IMG/VR virus record: IMGVR_UViG_3300050120_000032
Coordinates: 1 to 36,047 of that record
Origin: a virus
Length of the DNA: 36,047 bases
Direction: 5' to 3' (one strand)
Shown here: positions 6,449-12,690 of the stretch, one piece after another
Layout: each line of letters starts with the position of its first letter
How positions within the stretch are numbered: position 1 is the stretch's first letter
Position numbers and translations under genes: made by a program
Notes under the pieces: model-generated
Database searches by the model: none
The model's input: only the letters and a program-made list of their open reading frames with translations
Told to the model about the DNA's origin: nothing

Positions 6449-7421
6449 GTTGTGCTCCTGTGTCTTGCCCAAACCCCTCATCTTCCGGCGCACGCTCTTC
6501 ATCGATCGTCTTGCCATCGTTGGGCGGTGTTGCTGTTGGCGTAGCTTCGCCGCGCAATATGGTTCCACGCTGCGTGACATACGCCTTGAACGCGTTGTAG
6601 ACAGCCATGTCTTTGGTTGCTTTCACCTCTGCCAGACCATCCGTCCAGACTTTGGTGAGGGCTTGGGTGTCTGGCGCAGCATCTACCAGCTTGCGCAGGC
6701 GCGGCAGTAGGTCAGGATCGGCGCGTGGCGTATCTTTGAAATCAATACCCTCTCCACCATCGGTATTCAGGTGGTGAGTGGCAACATCGAGCCGATCCGT
6801 CTTCGGCCAGTATTTGCTTGCGCGCTTCACAACTGTCTTCTTTGCCATTTCGCCGTAATCGGTTTTCCAAGGCGATGACTTGCCGGATTTCACCGACTGA
6901 GATCGATTCATGATTCCATCGATATCGGCGCGAGACATGGTTTCGGTCAGATAATCACCATCAGCCGTCTTGGCAACTACATACGCACCGACAATCTCGC
7001 CACGATCCTTCGAGAACGGATTAAAAACGTGCGTAGGCGGCGCATCGTAGCCATTGAGGGCGAAGTTATCGTTCTCGTGAACAAGATTCGCCTGCGCCCA
7101 TTTGATCGAACCTGTGGACACTGCCAGATCGATCAATCCCATATAGGAGATATCAAGACAGATCCGACCATCGCGTGGCACGAGATAGGCTTGCTTCTTT
7201 GCAGGGTTGAGACTGATCCCGATTGCGGCAATGTTGGTGATTGCGTTGATTACCGACTGCCGGTTCTTCATGGCAACGCCCAACGAAAAATCGTTTTGCT
7301 GGAGAACCTGTATTGCGAAACCCGCCTCACGCTCGAAGCTGATCGATTGATCTGACAGCACCGCAGCGAAAGCATCCCGCGTGTCGTAGATTTCTTGAGT
7401 GATGACTTGGAGATTGCTCAT
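6441..7421 (-). CDS. recT: RecT single-strand annealing protein
   Basis: This 326-residue protein resembles RecT: the core at about residues 55-215 includes ITNIAAIGISLNPAKKQAYL, LDISYMGLIDLA and YGEMAKKTVVKRASKYWP. It binds the single-stranded DNA made by the neighbouring exonuclease and promotes annealing, for example in phage recombination and concatemer formation. The C-terminal 70 residues are acidic and Pro-rich and are probably disordered. An AAGAGA site precedes the ATG at 7421. Confidence 0.95.
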   Translation of the reverse strand: MSNLQVITQEIYDTRDAFAAVLSDQSISFEREAGFAIQVLQQNDFSLGVAMKNRQSVINAITNIAAIGISLNPAKKQAYLVPRDGRICLDISYMGLIDLAVSTGSIKWAQANLVHENDNFALNGYDAPPTHVFNPFSKDRGEIVGAYVVAKTADGDYLTETMSRADIDGIMNRSQSVKSGKSSPWKTDYGEMAKKTVVKRASKYWPKTDRLDVATHHLNTDGGEGIDFKDTPRADPDLLPRLRKLVDAAPDTQALTKVWTDGLAEVKATKDMAVYNAFKAYVTQRGTILRGEATPTATPPNDGKTIDEERAPEDEGFGQDTGAQHE

Positions 7422-7430
7422 ATTTTTCTC

Positions 7431-7571
7431 TTATCTCGCCGCAGAGTGCAAATACACTTGATGCTCCTCAATCGTCGGCAGAACGACTGCCATGACGATT
7501 GCGATGGCGAATGCGAATGCCAAGATGGCGAGTTCGAAGCGCTCTTTGATGGACCAGGGTTTGGGTTTCAT
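7431..7571 (-). CDS. small single-pass membrane protein, 46 residues
   Basis: A 46-residue ORF starts MKPKPWSIKERFE and then has one strongly hydrophobic helix at about 14-32 with Ala/Ile/Val repeats. The basic N-terminus suggests it is inside the cell. A GGAGAA site precedes the ATG at 7571, which overlaps the previous stop as ATGA. The function is unknown. Confidence 0.65.
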   Translation of the reverse strand: MKPKPWSIKERFELAILAFAFAIAIVMAVVLPTIEEHQVYLHSAAR

Positions 7572-7768
7572 GCTGGTTCTCCGATAGCTGAGCGCTCGCG
7601 CAAGGTATTGATCGCGTCAGCAGTGAATTCACTGCCAGGGGCATGGCCGAACCACTCGCAGGCGCTGACCACGCCATACGCTCGGATGACATTCTCGAAT
7701 TGATCGCCTTCGCAGCAGATATCTACGGGTGGAATGTCACCGGGGCCACCAAAAGGAATTCTGCTCAT
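7568..7768 (-). CDS. hypothetical protein, 66 residues
   Basis: This acidic protein starts MSRIPFGGPGDIPPVDICCE and continues with a short helical part. No family is recognised. Both ends overlap neighbours as ATGA (7765-7768 and 7568-7571), which supports a genuine translated gene in the leftward operon. Confidence 0.65.
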   Translation of the reverse strand: MSRIPFGGPGDIPPVDICCEGDQFENVIRAYGVVSACEWFGHAPGSEFTADAINTLRERSAIGEPA

Positions 7769-8130
7769 TGCAATTCTCCGAGAGCTTTGGCGATGGCGGC
7801 GCGTAGCATGTCGCCAGTCGCAAACGTGGTGCCCATCTCACTTTCCGTGTTGGCGATATAGTTGAGTGCACGCTGAGCAGCTTCGAGCAGATCCGGCGCG
7901 GCGGCGATCAGGTGGGCGTTTGCAACCAACTCAGGAGTGCCGCCAGTGCACCCGGGGAAGTCGTCGTAGATGCACGCGTGGTTTACTTTGCCATTGCGCC
8001 ACGGAAACGGGCCTACCTTGTGGCAAAGTCCGGCGCTCGTGCGAACTGTGGTTAGCGTCCAGGGCGTTGCGGTATGGTCCGTTTTCATATCTGCGACCGA
8101 CAAAGGGCCGGGTGAGTGCGTGATGCTCAT
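7765..8130 (-). CDS. conserved phage hypothetical protein
   Basis: This 121-residue protein contains TATPWTLTTV near residue 20 and a C-terminal NAHLIAAAPDLLEAAQRAL segment, a phrase very common in small phage early proteins of unknown function. The ATG at 8130 is preferred because it overlaps the stop of the small membrane gene upstream as ATGA; an internal ATG 14 codons later (MKTDHTATPW) could also be used. Confidence 0.7.
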   Translation of the reverse strand: MSITHSPGPLSVADMKTDHTATPWTLTTVRTSAGLCHKVGPFPWRNGKVNHACIYDDFPGCTGGTPELVANAHLIAAAPDLLEAAQRALNYIANTESEMGTTFATGDMLRAAIAKALGELQ

Positions 8131-8237
8131 AGCGAATCCACCAAATGTTGAACGACGATTGCGATAACAAACGCGGCGATGGCTATCAGCGCGGCCAGTT
8201 CCAGCAGGAAAGCGGCTACTTTGCGAGCGGTTTTCAT
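8127..8237 (-). CDS. small single-pass membrane protein, 36 residues
   Basis: The 36-residue ORF begins MKTARKVAAFLLE and is nearly all one hydrophobic helix (residues 8-30) rich in Ala, Ile and Val. ATGA overlaps join it to both neighbours. The function is unknown; it is one of three very small membrane proteins in this operon. Confidence 0.6.
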   Translation of the reverse strand: MKTARKVAAFLLELAALIAIAAFVIAIVVQHLVDSL

Positions 8238-8623
8238 TGCGCCAACTCCTGACGCTCAGTTTCTTCATCGTCCATTTCGCCAGGCAACGAATCCTCGAAC
8301 TGTTGCTTTAGCAATGCGTTGGCCTTGATGCCGACAAACTTTTTCAGTCGCACGCGCACGGTTTCCCCGAAGTGCGGGTATGCCATTGGCGCGAAGAGGT
8401 GCCCGTATGTGAATTCTTCTAGGCTGATCGACTCATCGCGGAGGTATTCGAGCCACCATGTGCGATCTTGACCGAATGCGCGCTCCGATTCGAAGAAGAT
8501 CAGCGCAAGAATGTCGCGGACGGCATGCTCCTCGCTGACGGTAGGCGGAGATTGGCGCGGCTCTTCGTAATCGCCGGTGCGAGTGAAATCATCGCCAGAT
8601 TGGAAGATCGGGAGGGCGATCAT
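8234..8623 (-). CDS. hypothetical protein, 129 residues
   Basis: The protein starts MIALPIFQSGDDF and is acidic and mostly helical, with an Arg/Lys patch RVRLKKFVGIKANALLK at about residue 90. No domain is recognised. The start at 8623 is supported by the ATGA overlap with the preceding stop; the longer open frame upstream is Arg/His-rich and overlaps other genes. Confidence 0.65.
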   Translation of the reverse strand: MIALPIFQSGDDFTRTGDYEEPRQSPPTVSEEHAVRDILALIFFESERAFGQDRTWWLEYLRDESISLEEFTYGHLFAPMAYPHFGETVRVRLKKFVGIKANALLKQQFEDSLPGEMDDEETERQELAQ

Positions 8624-8811
8624 TGATAACTCCGAACAGAAACGAGGTTGCCGAAATCGTCGGTGACGGCATCGTGCATGACTGAGGGTATCCAGCCTGG
8701 GCAGCCCGGGGTGAACACTGTCACTGGTACTGCGGATACCCGTAGCCAATGCCAGTCGGCGGCGTCATTCAGGGCGAACCCGTTAGAGTCGAAATACGTT
8801 GTGCCTTTCAT
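8620..8811 (-). CDS. hypothetical protein, 63 residues
   Basis: This small protein starts MKGTTYFDSNGFAL and ends FGNLVSVRSYQ. No family is recognised. It begins 2 bases after the stop of the pentapeptide-repeat gene, without a clear ribosome site, so it probably relies on re-initiation, and its stop overlaps the next start by ATGA. Confidence 0.6.
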   Translation of the reverse strand: MKGTTYFDSNGFALNDAADWHWLRVSAVPVTVFTPGCPGWIPSVMHDAVTDDFGNLVSVRSYQ

Positions 8812-8813
8812 GA

Positions 8814-9581
8814 CTATGCGGCCGGATTAGCAGTAACCCACTCTTCGGCCCATTCCAGCGCGAGCCTGCTGAAAGGGTTGTTCTCGGGCGTATGGCCCTT
8901 GCTGATGCCAAAGAAAAATTTCTCTATCGGCCTCGTCGAGTCGGGATGTAGATCGCCAAGTTCTTGGTAATTTTTCCCGCGTACGTTAGCGATGGTGCCG
9001 ACAAGGCAAGCGCATTCGCCCTCGTACGTAGAGCCGTCTACCTTGCCGTCTTTCAGTGCGGTGATTAGGCCCTGCACTTCATTGGGCGCGGCGGAGAGCA
9101 CTGCAAACATGTCGTCGCGGATTGCGCTCAGGTTCGCATCGATCAGGTTCGCATCGCTCAGGTTCGCATCGATCAGGTCCGCATCGATCAGGTCCGCATC
9201 GCCCAGGTTCGCACGGCGCAGGTCCGCACCGCTCAGGTCCGCACCGCCCAGGTTCGCACGGCGCAGGTTCGCATCGCGCAGGTCCGCACCGCTCAGGTTC
9301 GCATCGCTCAGGTTCGCACGGCGCAGGTTCGCACCGATCAGGTTCGCATCGATCAGGTTCGCACCGATCAGGTTCGCACCGCCCAGGTTCGCACCGCCCA
9401 GGTTCGCACCGCCCAGGTTCGCATCGCGCAGGTCCGCATCGCGCAGGATCGCTTTCGCCGCCGTCGCCTGTTCGAGCGCAACACGCGTCCGCAACCCGCT
9501 CGGCGTATCGCTCGGAATCTCAGCCGTGAATAGGACGACCTCAGTGAGGCGGTGCTTGATTTGGATTTGGATTGTGTTCAT
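8814..9581 (-). CDS. pentapeptide-repeat protein, first gene of the leftward operon
   Basis: This 255-residue protein has 21 consecutive pentapeptides of the form A(N/D)LXX at residues 49-152, which should fold into a right-handed beta helix of about five turns. A separate C-terminal domain of about 100 residues follows (GKVDGSTYEGECACLVGTIA, then SFTRLALEWAEEW-like helix). Some pentapeptide proteins mimic DNA and bind gyrase; this has not been shown for this type. It is the first gene after the operator-controlled leftward promoter, so it should be made early. The start at 9581 follows a GAGAACGAG stretch; upstream codons run through the operators. Confidence 0.85.
   Translation of the reverse strand: MNTIQIQIKHRLTEVVLFTAEIPSDTPSGLRTRVALEQATAAKAILRDADLRDANLGGANLGGANLGGANLIGANLIDANLIGANLRRANLSDANLSGADLRDANLRRANLGGADLSGADLRRANLGDADLIDADLIDANLSDANLIDANLSAIRDDMFAVLSAAPNEVQGLITALKDGKVDGSTYEGECACLVGTIANVRGKNYQELGDLHPDSTRPIEKFFFGISKGHTPENNPFSRLALEWAEEWVTANPAA
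9126..9437 (-). repeat. 15-bp tandem repeat coding for pentapeptides
   Basis: About 21 tandem 15-bp units, each a variant of GGTTCGCACCGCCCA on the plus strand, encode the pentapeptide region. Several neighbouring units are identical, so the tract is expected to gain or lose units by slippage in steps that keep the frame. Confidence 0.9.
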
Positions 9582-9614
9582 CTCGTTCTCGCTGGATGGT
9601 TGGGGAGGGGATGA

Positions 9615-9670
9615 ACGAAGGTTAGCGTAACGCTCATGAGTAGCGCAAGCTTTATCTAAGCGTAACGCTA
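9615..9670 (-). promoter_or_regulatory. leftward early promoter with paired operators (PL/OL)
   Basis: Two 11-bp palindromic sites, AGCGTTACGCT on the minus strand, lie at 9624-9634 and 9659-9669, exactly 35 bp apart. A promoter reads leftward between and over them: -35 TTGCGC (9643-9648 on the complement), 18-bp spacer, -10 TAACCT (9619-9624). The promoter-proximal operator covers the spacer and the edge of the -10. The arrangement matches the region at 10869-10927 in mirror orientation, so both should be bound by the same repressor or Cro. Confidence 0.75.
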
Positions 9671-9700
9671 AGATAATTTGTAACTTGAGAATTTTTGACG

Positions 9701-9723
9701 AAAAAAAAACCACCCGAAGGTGG
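9701..9723 (-). terminator. intrinsic terminator of the repressor-lipoprotein transcript
   Basis: On the minus strand CCACC-TTCG-GGTGG forms a stem with the very stable UUCG loop and is followed by nine T. It lies 19 bases after the lipoprotein stop and upstream of the leftward promoter, so it separates the lysogenic transcript from the lytic one. Confidence 0.85.
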
Positions 9724-9741
9724 CGATCTAGGTGAGGGTGA

Positions 9742-10374
9742 TTACTGCGTGGTGCAGCTCACCATGTTGCCGTAGCGTGTGCAGCTGGTCGTCGTCGGCG
9801 GCGTGTAGATAGGGTGCGCTGCCAGATAGCCCAGCATGGCGGCGTTGTTTTGCGCCCGAACCCTGGCGGCCTCTTCATTTTGGCGTTGCTGCTCGGCGTT
9901 GTAGACCTGGGTATCGTCATTGGTTGTTTTAAAAAACCAAGCCAGCATGTCTGCTCGCCATTTGTTGTAATCGCCGTAGGTTATCGATCCGCTAAAGAGA
10001 GAGCCGCGCACCACTCGCTCCTGATTAATCATTGTGTTGTAGGCGAGACTGACGCCGGGCGCGCTGTACATATCAATGAAACTTCGCGTGCGGCCGTAGC
10101 ATTCAGACCATGCCCCGTCCCAGGCTGAAAGGGCTGCTTTCTGCAGCGCGTCCGGGCGACTTGCGTCGGCAAGCTGCGTCATTGTCGCGGCGTGGTCTTC
10201 GAATGGAATTTTTTCCCGCAAAATCTGAATATCTGGATTTTGCCCGGCCGCGGCGCAAACCACGCCATTGGCTACGCGTGTTTCCTGCATTTGCGCGTCT
10301 CGCTTGCGTTGCTCCATTTGGGCGCAGCCAGCCAATAAGGCACAGACAATCAGTCCGCATACCGCTTTATTCAT
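9742..10374 (-). CDS. lipoprotein in the immunity region (possible superinfection exclusion or lysogenic conversion)
   Basis: This 210-residue protein has a type II signal peptide: MNK, hydrophobic core, lipobox LLAGC with the lipidated Cys at 17. The mature part is mostly helical, Gln/Arg-rich with a late QQRQNEEAARVRAQ helix, and ends in a two-Cys tail (SCTRYGNMVSC). I recognise no family. It sits downstream of the repressor gene in the same direction and before a terminator, so it is likely to be expressed in the lysogen. Exclusion of related phages at the cell envelope is an inference from location and lipoprotein nature only. Confidence 0.75.
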   Translation of the reverse strand: MNKAVCGLIVCALLAGCAQMEQRKRDAQMQETRVANGVVCAAAGQNPDIQILREKIPFEDHAATMTQLADASRPDALQKAALSAWDGAWSECYGRTRSFIDMYSAPGVSLAYNTMINQERVVRGSLFSGSITYGDYNKWRADMLAWFFKTTNDDTQVYNAEQQRQNEEAARVRAQNNAAMLGYLAAHPIYTPPTTTSCTRYGNMVSCTTQ

Positions 10375-10418
10375 GATGTCTCATTGTTTTGGATACCGCC
10401 CTACGGATAATAGGAGCG

Positions 10419-10435
10419 GGCAGTTATCGACTGCC
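10419..10435 (-). other. short hairpin between repressor and lipoprotein genes
   Basis: GGCAGT-CGATA-ACTGCC is a perfect 6-bp inverted repeat in the 70-bp gap between the two genes. There is no T tract, so it is not a standard terminator; it may be an mRNA-stabilising or processing structure, or chance. Confidence 0.35.
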
Positions 10436-10444
10436 AGCCACAGC

Positions 10445-10831
10445 CTAGGCCGCGTTGGCTTTTCTTTGGTATTCCGACTTATCCCAGGCGTCTATCTCGG
10501 TTAATGCCCGGCCCTCGATTATTCCTTTTACGGTGTCTGGAATCTTTGCCCACTGCTCGGGTGTGATTCTCTGGAACGGCCACGGCGCACCGCTTTCCGT
10601 AGCGTGGTTGATATCTAACCAATTCTCTCCTTTACCTGCCTTGCGCTCTATGTCGCGGCAAGTCTTCGCCCGCATGCCTCGGGCAACGCCCGTGCGTGAA
10701 TCTGGCGACGCATTCAGCCATTGACTTACCTGCGATGGGTCTTTACCGATTGTCTCGGCCAGGCGCCCAACGCCACCCAACTCGGTTACCAGTACTGCAA
10801 GGTTCGCCCTGCGGATCTCGTCAATAGTCAT
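10445..10831 (-). CDS. CI-like repressor, HTH only
   Basis: This 128-residue protein has an HTH of the XRE type at about residues 18-40 (GGVGRLAETIGKDPSQVSQW) and a second conserved part RAKTCRDIERKAGKGENWLD. It is divergent from the cro-like gene, the usual place of a lysogeny repressor. It lacks the C-terminal S24/LexA-type peptidase domain that lets many repressors cleave themselves under RecA, so induction must work another way. The last 60 residues are of unknown fold. No clear ribosome site precedes the ATG. Confidence 0.8.
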   Translation of the reverse strand: MTIDEIRRANLAVLVTELGGVGRLAETIGKDPSQVSQWLNASPDSRTGVARGMRAKTCRDIERKAGKGENWLDINHATESGAPWPFQRITPEQWAKIPDTVKGIIEGRALTEIDAWDKSEYQRKANAA

Positions 10832-10868
10832 GGCTTGGATTTGATAGCAACAGGCTAACTTTATGAAT

Positions 10869-10927
10869 TAGCGTTACGCTTGCGAAAATGCTTGTCGCCA
10901 CATGAGCGTTACGCTAATATCGACTTA
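10869..10927 (+). promoter_or_regulatory. rightward early promoter with paired operators (PR/OR)
   Basis: Two copies of AGCGTTACGCT lie at 10870-10880 and 10905-10915, 35 bp apart. A strong-looking promoter reads rightward: -35 TTGTCG (10892-10897), 17-bp spacer, -10 TAATAT (10915-10920). The downstream operator overlaps the spacer and the -10, so binding blocks the promoter. Transcription should start near 10927, the A of the cro ATG. The leftward repressor promoter presumably lies on the other side of the upstream operator but has no good consensus. Confidence 0.8.
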
Positions 10928-11160
10928 TGAAACTAGCCGAATACCTATCCGAAGCCAGGGGCCGCCAAGCTGCGCTGGCTAAAGAAATCAAAGCTCACGC
11001 TCCGGACGTGAGTCGGTGGGCGACTGGCGAAAGGCCCATCCCCGTGGAGTTTTGCCCTGCTATTGAGCGCGTCACAGAGGGCGTCGTAACGCGCCGCGAC
11101 CTTCGTCCCGACGACTGGCAACGCATCTGGCCCGAACTCGCCACCGAGAAGGTGGGTTGA
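10927..11160 (+). CDS. Cro/YdaS-like HTH regulator
   Basis: This 77-residue protein has a Cro/YdaS-type HTH: GRQAALAKEIKAHAPDVSRW with the typical Trp and GERPIP turn, then a short C-terminal RRDLRPDDWQRIWPEL. It would act at the two operator regions to switch to lytic growth. There is no Shine-Dalgarno sequence, and the predicted transcription start falls on the ATG, so the message may be leaderless. Confidence 0.9.
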   Translation: MKLAEYLSEARGRQAALAKEIKAHAPDVSRWATGERPIPVEFCPAIERVTEGVVTRRDLRPDDWQRIWPELATEKVG

Positions 11161-11161
11161 G

Positions 11162-11464
11162 ATGGGTGACGCCGATTTCAAGCAGGCGATGCTTTCTGAG
11201 CTACGACAGATCCGAGAAATCCAATCGGGAATTCTTGCCCATCTTCTAGCTCGGCCACCCATGCAACTAAATGCGCTGGCACCGTCAACGCTGCGAAATG
11301 AGGCGGTGGGGCGTCCTTTTGTGTGGGCGACTCCATCCGAAACATTCCAAGATCCGTTGCCGAGACCGACGTACACAGCAGGTACAGAAAATACAAATCT
11401 TCGGTCTCTCCTGTTGGGTGCGCAGGCTTCTCCAGAAAGAACTGAAGTTTCGAGGTCGCTATGA
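11162..11464 (+). CDS. hypothetical protein after cro (conflicts with an opposite-strand ORF)
   Basis: The 100-residue ORF starts 1 base after the cro stop with an AAGGTGGG site in a good position. Its first 30 residues form a charged helix (ADFKQAMLSELRQIREIQSG), while the rest is Pro/Thr-rich and has no recognised domain. The minus-strand ORF 11178-11513 covers the same bases, so the two compete; the operon context favours this one, while protein-like composition favours the other. Confidence 0.5.
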   Translation: MGDADFKQAMLSELRQIREIQSGILAHLLARPPMQLNALAPSTLRNEAVGRPFVWATPSETFQDPLPRPTYTAGTENTNLRSLLLGAQASPERTEVSRSL

Positions 11465-11513
11465 GTGGCATCAAGCTCATGTCGTGCCGTATCGCTACAA
11501 AGAATTTCTTCAT
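11178..11513 (-). CDS. possible minus-strand gene opposite 11162-11464
   Basis: The 111-residue ORF starts MKKFFVAIRHDMSLM after an AGGAAGGGA ribosome site and contains well-spaced hydrophobic runs such as LYFLYLLCTSVSATDLGMF. Its amino-acid pattern and third-base GC look at least as gene-like as the plus-strand ORF. A possible -10 TATGAT lies about 45 bases upstream without a good -35. I recognise no family. It would be a convergent gene within the rightward early operon. Confidence 0.4.
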   Translation of the reverse strand: MKKFFVAIRHDMSLMPLIATSKLQFFLEKPAHPTGETEDLYFLYLLCTSVSATDLGMFRMESPTQKDAPPPHFAALTVPAHLVAWVAELEDGQEFPIGFLGSVVAQKASPA

Positions 11514-11681
11514 GGTCAGTCCCTTCCTCAAGTGTTTGCGTCCTAGTAACCGCAATCATAGTGGGCTGGGGCTGGCCGCCCGTTTTGCTGCTGCGTGAGT
11601 TCATGGCCTTTATTTTCGCCCGCGCCCACGCTGTCATTCATTCTGTAACCCCATTGAATTTTCCTAAGAAGCGAATCTGAA

Positions 11682-12053
11682 ATGCATACGCAGCTCGTTC
11701 CCCACGCACCCTTTGCCGCACCGGGACTTGACGGTATGCGCTTCCTCCCTGCCAGTGAAATCGCGAAGTGCCAGACGTATCGCGATGCAGTCTTGCTCGG
11801 ATGGGAGAACAGGTCGCGCCAGAACATGACGCAATCGACGTTGGGAGAACTATGCGGTTTGTATGCACCCCACGTCAGCAGCTACTTAAATCGTAATCCG
11901 CTGGATCGGCAGGGCAAGAAGCGCTTGGACTTACCGCCCGCTTGCATTGCTGATTTCAATCTCGCAGTGGGTAATTACGCGGTGGCGCAATACCTGAATC
12001 GTTTAGGAAAATTAACCATCATGGAAGAGCTTATCTCGCAGAGGATTGCATGA
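11682..12053 (+). CDS. HTH regulator in the CII position
   Basis: This 123-residue protein contains an HTH-like block MTQSTLGELCGLYAPHVSSYL at about residues 49-69 followed by basic RQGKKRLDLPP, and a C-terminal helix AVAQYLNRLGKLTIMEELI. I associate this type with regulators in the early right operon of Burkholderiales phages; a CII-like or Cro-like role is inferred from position only. The 217 bp before it, 11465-11681, hold no supported plus-strand gene. The next gene overlaps its stop by ATGA. Confidence 0.7.
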   Translation: MHTQLVPHAPFAAPGLDGMRFLPASEIAKCQTYRDAVLLGWENRSRQNMTQSTLGELCGLYAPHVSSYLNRNPLDRQGKKRLDLPPACIADFNLAVGNYAVAQYLNRLGKLTIMEELISQRIA

Positions 12054-12238
12054 ACGAGACAGAAGCGCGAGAGCTTATCCGGCACGCATGCCGAGATTTG
12101 CCGAAGGGCGCTAGAGATAGTGAGGTGGCCTTTCTGCGTGCAATGAAATGGCTGGAAATACAAAATCCAGAGCTTAGCGAGGCATTCGAAATGATTGGAC
12201 TGCTGCGGGCGCAGGACGAACACGAGACGAGGCACTGA
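12050..12238 (+). CDS. hypothetical protein, 62 residues
   Basis: This acidic, helical protein (MNETEARELIRHACRDLP...) has no recognised domain. Its start overlaps the regulator stop as ATGA, and its stop shares a base with the ninB ATG (TGATG), which supports a coupled gene in the rightward operon. Confidence 0.65.
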   Translation: MNETEARELIRHACRDLPKGARDSEVAFLRAMKWLEIQNPELSEAFEMIGLLRAQDEHETRH

Positions 12239-12690
12239 TGGACCGCCAGCCCTTTACCGAACGCAAGATCCTACTGCGCACAGAGACGCAGCGAGACGCG
12301 CTGATGTCGATTGCGATGAATCTGCCGCTCGACTCATCCAATCCGCTTGAGATTGTGGTGCGCGAGGTGGTCAAGCCTCGCAAGCGTTTGCAGAATGACT
12401 TGATGTGGGCTGGCCCCTTGGCTGACATCGCCGAGCAGGCCTATGTGTCCGGGCGCGCCTTTACCGCTGATATTTGGCACGAACACTTCAAGCTGCTGTT
12501 TTTGCCGGAAGGGTTTGATGCTGCGCTGTGCAGGGAAGGGTATCGCAAGTGGGATATCACCCCTGCTGGTCAGCGCGTGCTGGTGGGCAGCACCACGCAG
12601 CTAACCGTCAAGGGCATGGCGCAATACATCACGCAGATCGAAGCCTTCGGTGCTGACCTGGGCGTTGAATTTCATTCGGTGGCGGCATGA
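12238..12690 (+). CDS. ninB: NinB/Orf recombination mediator
   Basis: This 150-residue protein matches the NinB (lambda Orf) type in length and order: KPRKRLQNDLMWAGPLADIA in the middle, FTADIWHEHFKLLFLP, and a C-terminal MAQYITQIEAFGADLGV. Orf binds single-stranded DNA and SSB and helps load recombinases in place of RecFOR. Here it stands beside other recombination genes of the right operon. Its start is coupled to the previous stop. Confidence 0.9.
   Translation: MDRQPFTERKILLRTETQRDALMSIAMNLPLDSSNPLEIVVREVVKPRKRLQNDLMWAGPLADIAEQAYVSGRAFTADIWHEHFKLLFLPEGFDAALCREGYRKWDITPAGQRVLVGSTTQLTVKGMAQYITQIEAFGADLGVEFHSVAA

Noticed and set aside
5759-6544. 261-residue plus-strand ORF
   Set aside because: It is antisense to the well-supported YqaJ exonuclease gene, and has no recognisable domain.
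9126-9437. CRISPR-like tandem repeats
   Set aside because: Repeats are 15 bp and contiguous, without unique spacers, and code for pentapeptides.
9122-9529. Plus-strand SHRSG-repeat ORF and similar Arg/Ser/Phe-rich frame
   Set aside because: They are antisense translations of the 15-bp pentapeptide repeats, without ribosome sites or operon context.
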